The notes below the pieces were generated by a model, which was given only the letters and a program-made list of their open reading frames with translations, searched no databases and was not told where the DNA came from. Position numbers and translations under genes: made by a program. A stretch of DNA of 64,000 nt from Prosopocoilus inquinatus (taxonomy: Eukaryota > Arthropoda > Insecta > Coleoptera > Lucanidae): positions 11,054,001 through 11,118,000 of the forward strand of contig CM069875.1 in assembly GCA_036172665.1 (NCBI GenBank), read 5' to 3'. Positions 33,480 through 45,109 of this stretch are shown here, piece by piece. Positions within the stretch are counted from its first letter, which is position 1. Each line of letters starts with the position of its first letter.

Positions 33480-34410
33480 CAGCGTTGTTAAAGATACATT
33501 TCTAATAGTATCTAGATACAGATGCAGATACTTTCTCAAATATGTATCTACACGCAGATACAGATACTTTCTCCGGAAAATATCTTGATGCAGATACAAG
33601 AAAAAGTATCTGCAGTTTATCAAGATACTTGCAAGTGTAAAATTCAATAACCTATACAGTAGTGGAGGTACGGTATTGTTTGCGATCCAAATCGACTCTT
33701 TTTATGAAAATTGACGAAGTTTACGTATGAATATGTGAATAATACTAAAATCTGTGATAATTTTCACAATTTTTTTCAGCAGTATGTCTTTTTAAATAGA
33801 AAATTTATCTTTGTAAATAAGTTGATCAATAAGCTGATAAGTAATTACCTGGCTTTGTATGAAACCAAGTCAAGTCAACGTAAAATATAAAGTTATCAAC
33901 AGAAATGACTCTACTTCCGTATCAGACAAGTTAAATGTCAAATGAATCTAGGATCCTTAGTTGCAACCTTGTTGTAGCTAAGAGAGCGTTCCCATAATCA
34001 AGAAAAGTTGATAAAATCAACAATACAGTCTTTTCCTTTTGATTTTCTCCTTTTGTCAATTATCTTTCCCAATTTTTAAAATAATTTTCAAGTTTCTGAA
34101 CTATCAAATCGCATTTTAAATAGAACAGTCATTTAACAAACTGGAAAACATAATTAACAAGAGGGAAAAAACAAAAGAAGGAAACTGTAAAATCGGAGGT
34201 TGCATTTCCGCCAAGGTCTGCTGTTTTTATGGAAGTTCAAAATGTATCTAAAATGTATCTTAGTATCTCAAATGAATAGATGCACTGTAATTGTATCTAG
34301 ATGCAGATACAGTTACATTTTTTAGTAGTATCAGACATATGTATCTAGATACTGAAAAAGTATTTAGATACTGTATCCAGATACTTGCATCTAGATACTT
34401 AACAACACTG
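33480..34410. mobile_element. Foldback element rich in GATAC/GTATC motifs
   Basis: Ends 'cagcgttgttaaagatac' and 'gatacttaacaacactg' are near inverse. Both subterminal regions (33490-33640 and 34240-34400) are crowded with GTATC/GATAC, often as TATCTAGATAC palindromes. Non-coding. The CAGYGTTG end resembles those of the hAT-like elements at 39099 and 40525. Confidence 0.65.
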
Positions 34411-34435
34411 CATACAGAGTGAATCCGCAAAGTAA

Positions 34436-34563
34436 GGCCTGGTCTTTTCATCTCTGATTAACTTTAACCGTTGATTAATCCCTATAGAAACAATTGTCCC
34501 TATAATTGTAACTATAGGAATAAATCAACGATTAAAGTTAATGAGAGATAAAAAGACCGACCG
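34436..34563. mobile_element. PIF/Harbinger-like MITE GGCCYGGTCTTTT, copy 1
   Basis: Palindromic 128 bp: 'ggcctggtcttttcatctct' with the inverse 'agagataaaaagaccgaccg'. TAA on both sides (34433-34435 and 34564-34566). Strong match to 40390-40516. Confidence 0.75.
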
Positions 34564-35076
34564 TAAGTAGATATAAGTGAGTTCAGGCGAAACTGTATTT
34601 GTCTGGTAAGGGTGGGGTGAATTACAGTATATGAGTACACTGAAACACAAGAACAAACCAACAAATAGAAAAAGAAGAATAACTCAAAACGTTAAATAAA
34701 CGCAATGAGCAATAATCATGAACTGTGATCGACAAAGTTTCACTGAGTGGCTCTACAATATTTTATTGTCTGCATATAGTTCTGTAGAAATTATTATTGA
34801 TATCCTTACAAATAATAAACGGTTATTTCAAATTGAATTAATATGGCTGTATCAAAAATACGTGTGTTAATTTTAAACTATAGAAGATCACGCCAAGCTG
34901 AACAATTTTATTTTGTGGCATTTTGAAAATATCGCAATTTTTTTACCCCTATTTTTGAGCAAACGAGTTGTTTGGTGTTTGAACTGAACCTTCTTTCGAA
35001 AAACCATGACAACCATGGCGGATACAATTATGTATAATGTGTCATACAGTTGTCATTGTCACACAACTTTTCTAAT

Positions 35077-35220
35077 CAAGAATTAACAGATACTCCCATG
35101 GTGTATCATAGAGCTTGTGGAAATGCTGAATGGATGCACGAAGACTACGGTTCATTTCCTAATCGTATTTTACCCAACAGGCATACATTTCAAATCAATT
35201 GTGCAAAATCTCCAGGATAA
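35077..35220 (+). pseudogene. DUF4817-like helix-turn-helix fragment
   Basis: Forty-odd codons reading QELTDTPMVYHRACGNA then FPNRILPNRHTF, ending at a TAA at 35218-35220. The pattern MVY..CGNA....Y..FPNR..P...TF matches the DUF4817 helix-turn-helix domain common in insect transposon-derived proteins. No catalytic part was found nearby, so it is taken as an isolated remnant. Confidence 0.5.
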
Positions 35221-35734
35221 TGACTCATTTTAACTTTTAAGCCCAAGACCATGGCAAATCTCGTACTTGAAAAAAACATTTTGGATTCTGTAACTGTTGC
35301 TATTACAATTACCTGAAGACCACGCACTTCAGCAAGGAGTATCGCATTTGACAGTTTGGCAAATTTTAAAAGTGGAATAGTTACAGTTTTCCTTTGCTGT
35401 GTTTCAAGATTATGGAAACCTATAATAATAAACAACTATTTGTCTCCGACAAGTTATAAACGCATTTTCTGTTCAAATTTGGTAAATGTGACATTACAAC
35501 AATTGACTTTTTTATGTGACTTTTTTCGTTTCTACGACAACATAATTTTCCGGTCTTAACCAGAGGCGGGTATAGATTTTAATATGTAATACATTTCAAC
35601 TTTTAAATCAGTTTCCATTCCGTGTTAAAATTAACATACGTTTTTCTGATACACCTAGTATAATACTTTGAAAATAGAACACCACAAAATCGTGGTCTAA
35701 ACGTGTTTTCATTCAAAAAGTTCTTTTCTTTGAA

Positions 35735-35893
35735 TCTTTTTATTTTTAAAACTTGTTTGGATTGAATTATTGTTATTTACAAATGAATTGTCAATCAAAA
35801 ATTCAAGTCAAGCGTTTTGTTGCAACAACTACGAAATTCAGATCCAAACTACTCGAAACACGATTCAAACTTTGAAGCAAAAAAAGCACCTAA
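35735..35893 (+). repeat. Dispersed repeat shared with 52484-52652
   Basis: Shared blocks in order: 'tggattgaatta', 'gttatttac', 'tgttgcaacaactac', 'aaactactcgaaacac' / 'aaactagtcgaaaacac', 'agcacct'. Direct orientation. At 52 kb it lies inside the element that interrupts a transposase-like gene, so this is probably a second, eroded copy of that element. Confidence 0.5.
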
Positions 35894-36930
35894 AATTTTA
35901 GGGGCAAACCTTTAATCATTGTTGATTGATTTGCTTTTATGACATATTTGGGCAAAATTTTATCTTATCTATATCATTTTTTCGGCATCCTGAGCATATT
36001 TTGTGAAAAAATGCAAATTATATTAGTTAAATTAGTGCACATCTCTGTAATTTTTCAGGTAATATTTTTAAAGTTATTTATTTTCTGGTTGAAACTTTAC
36101 AAGTCTGCATAGTATATTTGCAGATAATAAAACTCATCACCCTTCCCGAAAAAATATATTAGCTAGCTAATTTGGGCAGGTGATTTACCAATTGAAAAAT
36201 AGGTTTACCAATTTTAACGATTTTCGTAGAAAATTTGTTCACAGGCTCTTCCATATTCAAGAGCAATGAACCCTCCCAGAGTAGAAAGAAACACTAGATT
36301 GAACCGAAACTCTAAATCGTTTTTGTTTATGGCTTTCTACGGAAAAAAAATGTATAACACGCAATTTATTCATTCCGACGTGGAACTTGTGTAAGTACAC
36401 GTAAGAAATGAATCAAAGTTTCCATTTTGACTTCAAAGGTTGATATCTGAAATGTTTGATAATTTTTTTTTTCTTGCAATTTCGAACTCGAATGACCTTA
36501 GCAAATACGCACATAACGGGTCGGACACTTATTTTGAATCACCCTGTACTATACTATTTAATTCAAGTAATTAGTAGAAGTATATTTATTATTTATTTTC
36601 CATAAATTAATAAAACTAAGTACTTGATAAAAAAATACCTTATAAATGATCTAATATAAAACAAATTAAGACGAAATACCTAATTAGTAATTATATTCAC
36701 GCAATAATTTTTTGTACATAGATTGACCTAAATTAGGAAAAATTAATTGGAAAATTTTCTGTGTTTTCTTTTAATCCCATTCTGATTTTGCTACTGAATA
36801 AAGCAGCCGGAAGTGGGATGTCGCAGAAGCTATTGGATTTTGAAACAGATATTTATTTATTCTAAATAACTCTGAAACGAACATCAGGTAAATTAAATTC
36901 AACACACAAAACACTTTTGCAACTGTAATT

Positions 36931-37160
36931 ACTAATTTATGAGAAACTTCCATGCCAAGGTGGATAGTTTAAGTCTGGACGATTTAGAGAGGACAGCAAC
37001 TTCATGTTTACACGAAGAAAATGTGTAGTGATTAGTGACAAATAACTCTTTCATTGAAGAAGTGCATGTCATACTGAATTAATAAAATCGATCATTTCAT
37101 GAAACGGATATCTACTTCATGAAATGCATCCACTTACTGTATTCACTGCCAGCATAAATT
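36931..37160 (+). pseudogene. Duplicated 3' end of UBL4A
   Basis: About 225 bp nearly identical to 32183-32408: the last ~30 codons (LSLDDLERxATSxL..ENV), the stop at the same place, and the 3' flank up to 'tcactgccagcataaa'. A few substitutions and a short deletion ('ttttatcatg' reduced to 'ttcatg'). It starts inside the coding region with no start codon and lacks the ubiquitin fold, so no product is expected. Confidence 0.85.
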
Positions 37161-37344
37161 ATTTAATTACTTATTTTCTTCATGTCGCTGTGCTCTGATG
37201 AAAATATTCACTTCACGATCAGTAATACTATAGCTTACACAATTTTTCAGTTTAATTAAGTTTTACTTAAGGAAAGTGTTGTTTCGACAATCTGTTATTA
37301 ACTGTTAATTCATAAAAATAACAACATAGTTTCAAGGTGACACT

Positions 37345-37445
37345 TAAAATTGGAAAGAGCATTCAACGTTTCACTATCGATTGATAGTTTCCTCAGGAGT
37401 TAAGTTTAAAAACTATTTTCTTCCAACTTTCAAGAGACAAAAGTC
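37345..37445 (+). repeat. Partial copy of the 6004-6157 MITE
   Basis: 'cattcaacgtttcactatcgattga', here split as CATTCAACGTTTCACT then ATCGATTGA, matches one arm of that element, followed by 'caggagt' and 'acaaaagtcgatttcaag', which matches 6186-6210. Confidence 0.45.
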
Positions 37446-37449
37446 GATT

Positions 37450-38145
37450 TCAAGCAGAAGAATATTAGGAGGAGAGAATCGAATATGGGTATGAAAGCTT
37501 TAAATAAAAAAAAGTCTAATAGAAAAAGTATTCCATTTAGCTAACTGCACTTGATATGCACTGATACACGCAGTATTATATGTATAATATACAATATATA
37601 ACATTTAATATTTTATTTAGAATACATCGGCAAAATGATAATTGCTTAACCTGTCGGTTAGAAATAAGTTCTTAGTATATTAAAAATTGCTGTCATCATA
37701 CCTTCTAAATAAAATATTTCTCTTATTCTATTATTTTTTTAATTCATGAGATTTTCAATTGGACAAAGCATTTTACATCAAATTTCCAACTTCCACCAAG
37801 AATACAATAATTTTTACTTATTGAAAGTTTCATGTTGTCAAGTCTTATAATCTAGATCAGCTATGCTTGCGGTGCCTTGAAAAGCACTATGCCCACTCTC
37901 CTTTTTTCAGGGAAATGGAGAAGCGTCCGACAAATAAAAACTTAATAAATACAACCATCGCAGCTGTAATGTTTAACATGGCAGGAATACACTTTTCTGC
38001 TATTGAGCATCACTGAATCAGAAGCTTATGATTTATTGTTACTTGAATATGTACCAGTTAGTACATCTACATTACAAGACTTTTGGGATGCATGTTAGAT
38101 AAACACTGTACACCAAATTATAAAACACTATAATTAAAATTTAAA
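37450..38145. other. AT-rich stretch 3' of MRM2
   Basis: No confident feature. A short open segment at 37916-38014 (MEKRPTNKNLINTT) faintly recalls an internal hAT transposase region but is too short to call. Confidence 0.3.
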
Positions 38146-38152
38146 ATTCCTA

Positions 38153-38996
38153 TCAACTAACTTTTAAACCTTTAAAATTCCTCGCAAGGAAATATATTTC
38201 TGCCGAATCACTTCTGCTAGCATTTGGTTTTACAATCTTCACACTTTTGTAAAACCTAGAAATATCATTTTCTAAAGCTTTGCTCTCTCCACACTGCCAC
38301 AACTTCACCACAAAAGTCGCATTGAGCTCTGATATTTTCAAAGCAAACTGCAAAGCTACATAACATAAATTGATCATATTTTCATTATCCAAATATCTGA
38401 TTCCACTTGCTGCAGGTGCCATATCTGAAAGTACAACACTTGCTTTATGTGAAGGGGCCAAAGCATTGATTACTTTCATTTGTGTAATTTCTGATGTAAT
38501 ATCTAAATTACCATATATTTCTGCACCCTGTTTTTGATAAAAGAAAGAGGCAAGTAAGTAACATATTTTTCATTGCATTTAAAATAATTTACCTCAATAG
38601 GATATACATGCTGTTTATCTACAGCTATGACCTTACCCACTAATTTAGTGGAATCTAAACCATTTGCATTAACTCTATTAATAGCAACTTGCGTCCAAGA
38701 TCCTGGAGCTGCTCCTAAATCAATGACGGCTTGACCTGGTTGAAGAAAATGATATTTATCGTCCAATTCTAACAGCTTGAATGCACTCCTGCAACTAAAT
38801 CAGAACAGTAATCGAAGCAAGGTTATCTCTCCATATATGTTTACCGATAATTAAGCACTTTTGCCTTTTCTACATAGGGATCATTTAGCTGACGAGTTAA
38901 CCATTGACTTGAACTGGAGCCCTTTACATTTGCTGGTACAACTTTATGTAACAGTAATGAAGTAGAGAAACACCTTTTAATATTCCTGAAAAACAT
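38153..38996 (-). CDS. MRM2: Mitochondrial 21S/16S rRNA 2'-O-methyltransferase (FtsJ/RrmJ family)
   Basis: Three exons on the minus strand: 38996-38845, 38794-38593, 38527-38153; 242 aa, close to human MRM2. Introns of 50 and 65 bp have GT/AG ends. I chose the acceptor before 38794 because it restores the conserved [11 protein letters not shown]; the AG six bases further in would drop two residues. N-terminus [18 protein letters not shown] is a typical mitochondrial targeting peptide; an upstream in-frame ATG at 39059 is possible. SAM-binding DLGAAPGSW and the K-D-K-E catalytic residues are visible (SAFKL, SDMAP, VVKLW, SAEIY). Known family role: 2'-O-methylation of a uridine in the peptidyl-transferase loop of mitochondrial large-subunit rRNA. 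A hAT-like element ends up about 100 bp upstream of the start. Confidence 0.93.
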
Positions 38997-39098
38997 AGCG
39001 TTTACATTTTGAATTTTAAAATTCATTAAGCAAAATTTTGGTATTTTAAGATAGGTCAATGATCATTTAAAAACTTATAGGTTAAGAAGGGCAACAAT

Positions 39099-39904
39099 CA
39101 GTGTTGCCAAACGATCAAAATTTAAGTCACCAGATTGGCTGACAAAAAGTCACCAGTTACAACTAAAAATCGCCAGTTTATTTTTTTGTACTAATTTATC
39201 GTTCATTAAAATTTTCTCCGTTATTATATTGACGCTTTAAAATTGTTTTATTAAATTTAAGTACAAAATTAAATATTTAAAAAAAAACAAAGCTTCAAAT
39301 ACTTTTCCTAATTAGCTTTAGGCGAATGTACGGTCGAAATCAATGATCTATAGTAGACAATTACAGTTTTCTGTAATTTTTCCTTCTCAAAATGGTATTT
39401 AAATGCGATTGATTTCACAGATCTTGCAAAAGTTGTGAACTTGTCAAATCTGAAAGCCTAGAATTTTTTTAAGTGTCATCTGTGATATCGTGTTTGAGAA
39501 ATTACAGGAAACTGTAATTGCAATGTACTTTTTTGTTTTCGATTGTAAAATGTCGCCTGTGTTTAAATTTTCCAATTCTAACACAACTAAAACATATATG
39601 AATTTGTACAAGAGTTTGCAATTTACGAAGAAAAAGTGCGTTCTTGCTAATATTTTAAAAATGGCGGGAAAAACACTGACGGTTGACATTGTTGACAGAT
39701 GCTCGATATTCGATATCGCAAAAAGACACGTCTCAACTTTTATCATTGAAATTTAAAATCATTTTAATGTTATAAATTTCTTCTTATTTATATTTTATGA
39801 AAAAGCGCCAGATAATTCCGAGTTTTTAAAAATAATCACCAGGTAACTAACGAATAATAAAAATCTCCAGATCTAGTGATAAATCACCACCTCTGGCAAC
39901 ACTG
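39099..39904. mobile_element. hAT-like non-autonomous element (806 bp)
   Basis: Ends CAGTGTTGCCA and TGGCAACACTG, flanked by a perfect 8-bp duplication GCAACAAT (39091-39098 and 39905-39912). Subterminal 'gtcaccag'/'tcgccag' motifs near the left end and related 'caccaggt', 'ctccag', 'tcaccacc' near the right. No transposase. Lies just upstream of MRM2. Confidence 0.85.
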
Positions 39905-39912
39905 GCAACAAT

Positions 39913-40050
39913 GGACGCATTCAAAGACGCTCAGCGACTGAGTTGCTTATTCAGCAATCGTTTGTGATTGGCTCACATTAAGGTAATAGCCAATCACAAA
40001 CAACTGCTGAGTAAGCAACTCAGTCGCAGAGAATCCGCTGAATGCGCCAA
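39913..40050. repeat. Palindromic MITE directly abutting the previous element
   Basis: 'tggacgcattcaaagacgct' with 'cagcgactgagttgctt' is inverted as 'aagcaactcagtcgcaga' with 'gctgaatgcgcca'; centre 'gattggctcacattaaggta'. Confidence 0.65.
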
Positions 40051-40389
40051 ATGTAAATGATTGCGTTTAGGTAGAAATATATTTGCAGCGCTTTAAATTA
40101 CCTGAACCGAGATTCTATTGTAGAGATTATGAACTCATCGTGCTTAATGCAACGCTGGAATGAGCGTAAAAATACCGCGCTTGACTAATGGCGGCCGCTT
40201 CAAGAAAGCGCTGTAAGTAATGACGTCATATGAACCTCGTTCAGGTTTATGCTTTAGAAAAACGCTTCAACGCTGCGGTTACTTAAACGCGACCAATATA
40301 AGCTACTTTCTTTTGCTTAAAAGTTTGAATCAGGGTTGCCATGAAATGTAATGAATGGTGAAAAATTCAAACTAGTTAGAATCAACTTA

Positions 40390-40516
40390 GGCCCGGTCTT
40401 TTTACCTCTGAGTAACTTTAACCTTGATTAATTCCTATAGAAACAATTATCTCTTCAATTGTAAGTATGGGAATAAATCAACGATTAAAGTTACTCAGAG
40501 ATGAAAAGACCGGGCC
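40390..40516. mobile_element. PIF/Harbinger-like MITE GGCCCGGTCTTTT, copy 2
   Basis: 127-bp palindrome with ends GGCCCGGTCTTTT / AAAAGACCGGGCC and TTA on both sides (40387-40389 and 40517-40519). Near-identical in plan to 34436-34563. The 3-bp TTA/TAA duplication and the G-rich end are PIF/Harbinger traits. Confidence 0.8.
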
Positions 40517-40524
40517 TTATTAAT

Positions 40525-41957
40525 AGTATTGTGAGTCGCTAATATTACCACGTTACCTTACGGTAAATTCCATTCATTCAGGTAAACATTCGTTTATTAC
40601 CGTTTGTTAGCTACAATTAGTAATATTACGGTAACATTTTTTTTTATCTGTGGTGTTTTGCCCAACGAGGTCCTAAGTCGAAGGAGCGGGGGAGTGTATT
40701 TTTGTGTGTGTAAAGTGTTCCATGGCTTTGTTACTTCTAAACCTCCTCACCGTTGAAGGGAAAGTAGTGTCGAATTTTCTCCCCAACTCTAAAGGGTACC
40801 TGAAGTGAGTAACAACCCTCGAGAAATATTTCGAGCGGATGCGAATCCACGACCTTACGATTGCAAGGCCGGTCTCTTACCACTGGACCGTTCAGCATTA
40901 AAAATAAATTACCGGTAATTTAACAACACTACTTATTAATATTTATTCTATAATTCTGATCTGTTTTTCAAATGGAATGGTAAAAAGGACACTGTGACCG
41001 ATCAGCAATGATTGAATGTTAAGTCGTTGTTGTTCACAGTGTACTGACTGTACTAGAAACAATTAAATAACTATTTATTTTTTAGAATTTTTTAACTTAG
41101 AACTCGCTCAACTGCAGACGAATGAAAACAAAACTCAGTTATTATCAAATTTAAATTGTGGAGAGCTGATATTATATAAAGCTATTAAAAATTAACAATT
41201 CGGTTTAAAAAATTACCAAAAAATCACATTTATCATATTTTTCAAAGACAAAAGAAAAAGAACGAATCGTGTTAAAAATATTCTGAAATATAAAATATTT
41301 ATTTCCTCTTTCTAGTATTTACGTTTAATCAAAAATATTCTTTGACCATTTCTTTCATTGGTTTACTTGAATTTTGCAAGTGTGTAACTCGAAATTATGT
41401 TATCTTGACGAGAAAGTTAACAAACGGTAACAAATGAATGTTACCTTGTTAACATTGGAAATTTACTAGTGTTGTTAAATTACCGGTCATTTATTTTTAA
41501 TGTTACCTTACCGGTAATGTTACCGTAATATTACCAATTACAGATCAAGTGGCGACATCTCGCGCCGGAGTTACCAATTACTCTTTTAACTAAAAATGTG
41601 ATTTTTACTCAATTTTCTGATTTATTTAATACCGAATGCCGAATATACAATAAATTTTTGGTTTTATAATATTTAATATTATGTATTTCCACTAAATAAA
41701 TTTATCTGTAAACGAAAGTCATTTTAGGTTATGAAATATTTACTTCCTTTTTTTTAGTATTTACGTGTTTCACAAATAATCAAAAATATTCCTTGACCAT
41801 TACTTTGAATTTTGTAAGTTTGTAACTCGAAATTACGTTATCTTGACCACAGAGGTAATAAAGGGTAACAAACGGTAATAAATGAATGTTGTCTTACCGG
41901 TGACATTGGAAATTTACCGTAAGGTAACGTAGTAATTTTAGCGACTCACAACAGTAT
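40525..41957. mobile_element. Foldback cluster with TTGTGAGTCGC ends and GGTAA-rich arms
   Basis: 'ttgtgagtcgctaatattac' at about 40530 is inverted as 'gtaattttagcgactcacaa' at about 41950. Inside are further pairs with 'gtgttgttaaattaccggt' and many GGTAAY/RTTACC motifs. At least two related units are joined or nested. A homologous unit lies within 60544-61025. A SINE interrupts the left part. Confidence 0.6.
40639..40895 (-). mobile_element. tRNA-derived SINE (257 bp)
   Basis: Minus strand: starts CTGAACGGTCCAGTGGTAAG, an RNA polymerase III A box, followed by a B box GGATTCGCATCC (comp. 40837-40848) at tRNA spacing, with an anticodon-like stem CCTTG/TAAGG between. A tRNA-unrelated body follows and ends in a run of A (T 40638-40645 on plus). 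CATT lies on both sides (40635-40638 and 40896-40899). Removing the insert restores the foldback motif 'gtaacattaaaaataaat' seen intact near 41490, which confirms the borders. Confidence 0.75.
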
Positions 41958-42887
41958 TTCATAGACATTTACTGGACATACTTTCCTCATCGTGGGACCC
42001 TTGCCTCTACCTATAATCAGTCTAGGATCCTATAATTGTGGTATGTATCATTTAGTAATAGTCCAGTAAAATAAGTTTAAAAAATGCGGTAGCTTCCGGA
42101 AAAATCCAACCTAGCTGAATTTTTGTATACACCTTTATGTAGCCATTATAAATAACATACCAAAAGTCCCCATCTATATCATGCCGGCTTCACATGTTAT
42201 TCAAGGTCAAAAGTCAAAAAAAGTGGTTTCTCGCTATTATCTCGCTTCCAATAGGGAGCGAGACTAATAAGTCTGACAACAATTCGGGTTATTATAAGAA
42301 TTGGAGATTAGACAATTCCCCACAAAAAAGTTCTTATACATTTTTACATGCGATGAATCGTTTACTCTATATCGCGCTGCGAATAAAACAGGGAGTGTAA
42401 CTCGCTCTTAAATTCATAAGACACGAACTGGAATATACAGAGTAATACCATGGCCTACCAGGGTTTCTATTTAAAAAAAAAACAAGTTTTTGTCATAACT
42501 CGAAAATAACAATTTATGTGGAAAATTTATTTCAATATTTATTTGAACATAATTCAATACAACTTTTGCCTTTACAACTTTTATCTAAAATCAAGAATAA
42601 CCGAGCTATTTGCATTTAACGAAATTGTAAAAAAATCAGTTTTTTCGAAATATCTACCCAGCCATGAACTTTAAGTAAGAAACAAAAGTTGTATTACTGA
42701 CTACCTAAAACTACAAATCTTTCCCCATTTAACCGTCTCTCTAGCTCTGCTAGTTTCCAAGATCCCCATTCTAAACATCGAAAAAAGCTCAACTTTTTTT
42801 TCACATTAAATACGTATCAAAAGTGTGTCTAAAGGGTGGAGTAAACAGTTCACTAGAAAATGGATAGTATTCTAATTATTAAAAATA

Positions 42888-43731
42888 CAGGGTGTTCTTT
42901 TACTGTGTGCAAATAGTTAAACCTGCAATATATCACCATAAATGGCAGCAACGATTGAACTCATGTGTTCTTAACATAAATGTAATAGTTTTCGAGAAAA
43001 ATGCAGTGGCAGATTTTCACTAAACCATTTGAGAACTGCTGGCATAGCTAAAAGTGGAACGCGGACGCCTCTTCAATTACGACCCGCAGCTGAAGTAGGT
43101 CAGGGTCAGTACCTTACTGGATCTTGAGCAAGAATGACGTAAATCAGGTGGTCCGTCAAAACGTTTACAATTTAAATTAACTTCACTGCAAGTAATTACA
43201 AGTTTAAGTATTTTAAATTGAAATCTAGTGCAATTCAAGAAGCTGCGGTTCGTATTTGCCGAACAAATTAAAAGCGAGGGACAAACAAATTGTAATTTCT
43301 CATTCCATATTATTTTTGAGACTTATAAAAATTTTACATTTACTTTGTTTCCGAGGACCGTAAGTAGTAATACTTTAATAGCTACCAGCGAGATTGCAGC
43401 AAAAGTTTATTTACGTAAAAGGGTAAACAAAGAATATTTCTAACGCGCTTGCCTAATTGGTGCATAAATTTTAAACTTCGATAGTAAAACAAATAAATGT
43501 AATATTACTTCGTTCAGTGAATTAAAATAATAAAAATTAAATTATTATTATTAAATTAAAACGAAGTTGACGTTCCTATCTTTTTCGCACATTTCAGCGG
43601 TTCCAAACAAGTGGTCCATCCGAAATTTTTTGGCTATGATACGGTAGCCACAAAAAAATACCCGCAGAAGGTAGCATTTCGTGTACTTACCCTGAGGTCT
43701 TTTTATTTGCATACAGTAAAAGAACACCCTG
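42888..43731. mobile_element. TA-flanked element CAGGGTGTTCTTTTACTGTG (844 bp)
   Basis: Left end CAGGGTGTTCTTTTACTGTG, right end CAGTAAAAGAACACCCTG, TA on both sides (42886-42887 and 43732-43733). Short inverted ends and TA suggest Tc1/mariner-type mobilisation. A solo right end is at 10978-11126. No transposase. Confidence 0.75.
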
Positions 43732-44397
43732 TATATCTTGGAATGTAGTTATTCGGCATTCCATTGTTATGGTATGAGACAGTTTGTACTAGAGGAATTA
43801 TCCACTCATTGTCAGTGTTTTTTATCGTTCTTTATCAGGATTGTTTCAGATCTTACTATCGTACCAGGTTCAGCACTGCTGCCAAAGTTTCAGTACACTA
43901 CGACCTCATTACAATTTCGTTTTCGTCTAAAAATTTAAGGAATATTGAAAAACTGGTCGATTTATTGAAATGATTTCTGTCTAAAAGAAGTATTCAAATT
44001 TGAAAATTGCCGCTCAAATGTCATTGTGGATCACGGAATACGTTTTTTCCTGGCAATGTATGGAGCTCCAGTCTAAGAAGTTTCCACTGATAACTACAGA
44101 TATTGAGCTTCCTAAAATCTACTTTATTTTATTCATCAGTGAAATTTTCGTTACTACCTTCCACAACTGTAGTTGCAAAACATCTATACCGAGTATACTA
44201 CTAAGTTCAAATTAAGTTAAACTATGAATTAAATCCACATCAGTGGTGACAGGTAAAAAAATAATATTATAACATGTAACTACGTTATTATACCTACATC
44301 GGATGTACTGCTGAACACAAGCAGATCGTAGAAGGAGAATATACCCCGACATATTCCCCTCGCCTGATTAGGCCTGCTCTATAGTATATAGCCGTTG

Positions 44398-44600
44398 TCG
44401 TGGAAAATCATACCTCCCTCAATGCTACTTCTGAGGCTGATTCTTCTAACAGTTCTAAAAATAATAATAATACACAAAAAGGTGACGATGATGATGAAAC
44501 ATTCAAGAAAGTTGATGATGCCGAAAAAAAATTATGAGGAAAAAGAAAAAGAAGAGGAGGAAGAAGTACCAGCGAAAGACAGCGACGAAGAAGGATAATA
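44398..44600 (+). pseudogene. Acidic coding-like remnant inside a foldback loop
   Basis: One frame reads VVVENHTSLNATSEADSS then QKGDDDDETFKKVDDAEKK and stops. A one-base shift at the A-run near 44528 gives YEEKEKEEEEEVPAKDSDEEG ending at a TAA. Together they look like one Asp/Glu-rich region of a host protein, broken by a frameshift. Identity not recognised. It could be a captured gene fragment, a decayed retrocopy or simple low-complexity sequence. Confidence 0.35.
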
Positions 44601-45109
44601 ATTTGAAATATGGATTGTTCCTACCTAAAAAAAGATATATAACAAAAGACGCCTCGCATTCTATCTCGAAAATGGTATGGAAATTAATGCATTTTACTGT
44701 TAGTGTATTCTTGACCTTATATCATGAAAACGGTTCATCGCACGTAAAAATATGTAAGAATTTTTTGTGGGGAATTATCTAATCTGCAATTCTTATAATA
44801 ACCCTAATTATTGTCAGTCGATTAGGAAGCGAGCTAGTCGCGAAAACCCATTTCTTTTGACGTTTGACCTTAAATAACACGTGAAGCCGGCATGATATCG
44901 ATGAGGACTTTTAGTATGTTATTTATAATGACTACAAAAAGGTGTATACAAATATTCAGCTAGGTTAGATTTTTTCGGAAGACAAATCCTTATTTCTATT
45001 TCTACTCTATTACAACAAAATGTGTGTGTTTTAGAAGATGTAGTAATGATGTAATGAGAAGCGGTAAATTGTAATGAAATCATTACATTTGTAACGATCG
45101 CGGCAAACT

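Larger units (their letters stand above)
42094..44991. mobile_element. Large foldback element, about 300-bp arms
   Basis: 'ttccggaaaaatccaaccta' at 42094 is inverted near 44991 ('gctaggttagattttttcgg'). The arms continue past 42350 / 44735, including 'tcatgccggcttcac', 'gaggacttttagtatgttat' and 'ttcttata..attttt'. The 2.3-kb loop contains the TA-flanked element 42888-43731 and an acidic coding-like remnant at 44398-44600. Confidence 0.7.

Noticed and set aside
37916..38014. Short frame MEKRPTNKNLINTT... possibly from a hAT transposase.
   Set aside because: Similarity is faint, no neighbouring transposase motif is seen, and it stops after about 30 codons.
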